From positions 3,162,499-3,226,498 of the forward strand of contig NZ_CP039456.1 of assembly GCF_006974145.1 (NCBI RefSeq): a DNA stretch of 64,000 bases, read 5' to 3'. Shown piece by piece: positions 63,603-64,000 of the stretch (position 1 is the stretch's first letter; each line of letters opens with the position of its first letter). Source of the DNA: Changchengzhania lutea. Its GTDB lineage: Bacteria; Bacteroidota; Bacteroidia; Flavobacteriales; Flavobacteriaceae. The position numbers and the translations under genes are program-made. The notes beneath the pieces were generated by a model. The model had not been told where the DNA came from. It saw only the letters and a list, made by a program, of their open reading frames with translations, and did not search any database.

Positions 63603-64000
63603 CTAATCTAGCCTATTAATATAATAGTCACTGTATTTATCGGCATCAAAAGTAAATAAGGTTTTTGACAACGGTTCGTTTGTTTTAAAAGAATTAACAG
63701 TAAGCGTCGTCTTTGTTTTGTTTTTCCCAACCTGAATGAGATTGTAAATATGCTTCGTTTGAGAATCTATACCTAATAGAATATAATTGATTTCTGAATC
63801 AGAATCAATCGGAGTTAATTTCACATACTGAATTTTTCTGCCTTTAATATTCTGTTCGATGTCTAAATCATAAGTATAACCATCTTCATAAAAAGACAGC
63901 ATTTTGCTCGGGGTAATGGCATCTTCTTCGTTATCGCTTTCTGATGAAATGGTCACTTCTTCATCTTCAGGGCTAATGCTATATAAGGTTTTACCATCAA
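63603..64000 (-). CDS. Outer membrane lipoprotein carrier protein LolA-like, 5' end outside the window
   Basis: The frame continues past the right window edge; reading inwards it gives DGKTLYSISPEDEEVTISSESDNEED, then the ATG-less continuation and YTYDLDIEQNIKGRKIQYVKLTPIDSDSEINYILLGIDSQTKHIYNLIQ, ending in TLFTFDADKYSDYYINRLD. This is the C-terminal two thirds of a LolA-fold protein, which carries lipoproteins across the periplasm. The signal peptide and N-terminal strands lie beyond the window. The lptF/G gene is 105 bases further on the same strand, so envelope biogenesis genes cluster here. Confidence 0.85.
   Translation of the reverse strand, partial: DGKTLYSISPEDEEVTISSESDNEEDAITPSKMLSFYEDGYTYDLDIEQNIKGRKIQYVKLTPIDSDSEINYILLGIDSQTKHIYNLIQVGKNKTKTTLTVNSFKTNEPLSKTLFTFDADKYSDYYINRLD

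Overview
This window is a piece of chromosome from a marine-type member of the Flavobacteriaceae (Bacteroidota). The evidence is AT-rich DNA, few Shine-Dalgarno sequences, TAnnTTTG-type -7 promoter boxes, a glycosidase with a type IX secretion C-terminal tail, a MoaC-MoaB fusion, a RibB protein with a degenerate RibA half, a single LptF/G-type permease, and many short lipoproteins. Assignment to genus is not possible from the sequence alone.

Layout. (1) 1-3166: the end of a pseudopilin/GspF operon (type II secretion or type IV pilus-like). (2) 3167-7875: a wrecked mobile island. It holds a tRNA-Pro-like 3' end with its terminator, a truncated IntDOT-type integrase, a decayed ISL3 element, the 3' half of an IS1595-type transposase, and a broken gene for a secreted protein. 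(3) 7876-16303: housekeeping genes (DEAD-box helicase, aldose epimerase, pabB, a sigma-like regulator, tilS, adenine deaminase, an alpha/beta hydrolase). (4) 16382-33416: a large molybdenum locus. On the + strand are a two-subunit molybdenum hydroxylase, XdhC, a MocA-like cytidylyltransferase, an FdhF/YdeP-type oxidoreductase and a DUF4202 protein. On the - strand is a run of cofactor genes from moeA to moaA. A ModE-like operator sits in front of moeA, and an HTH-only ModE homologue is the second gene. (5) 33518-43707: YifB, a DUF6503-like lipoprotein, phosphatase, GNAT, deoD-deoC, OmpW, a second catalytically divergent deoC paralogue, and clpB. (6) 43900-52687: YtxJ, a broken IS200, a DUF885 peptidase-like lipoprotein, an intact IS5-type element, a lipoprotein, fumarylacetoacetase, glyA and a nonsense-disrupted NTF2-like gene. 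(7) 52758-64000: surface lipoproteins, tRNA-Ser, a nitroreductase, a DegT aminotransferase, a GH16 glucanase, ribB, lptF/G, and a LolA homologue cut by the window end.

How genes work together. The molybdenum locus looks self-contained. MoaA, MoaC-MoaB, MoaD, MoaE, MoeB and MoeA would make molybdopterin. MobA would make the guanine dinucleotide form for the FdhF-type enzyme. The MocA-like protein and XdhC would cytidylate and sulfurate the cofactor of the hydroxylase. DeoD, DeoC and adenine deaminase serve nucleoside salvage. LolA and LptF/G serve the outer membrane.

The least-explained structure is in the molybdenum cofactor operon. Two unrelated-looking spots each carry a small four-helix-bundle (S23-type) gene hugged by inverted repeats at its start and stop codons. 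Nearby are a seven-copy heptamer array ending exactly at the moaCB stop codon and two copies of a palindromic repeat, one of which now encodes the C-terminus of MoeB. Together they suggest small, poorly described mobile or repeat units living in gaps of an essential operon.
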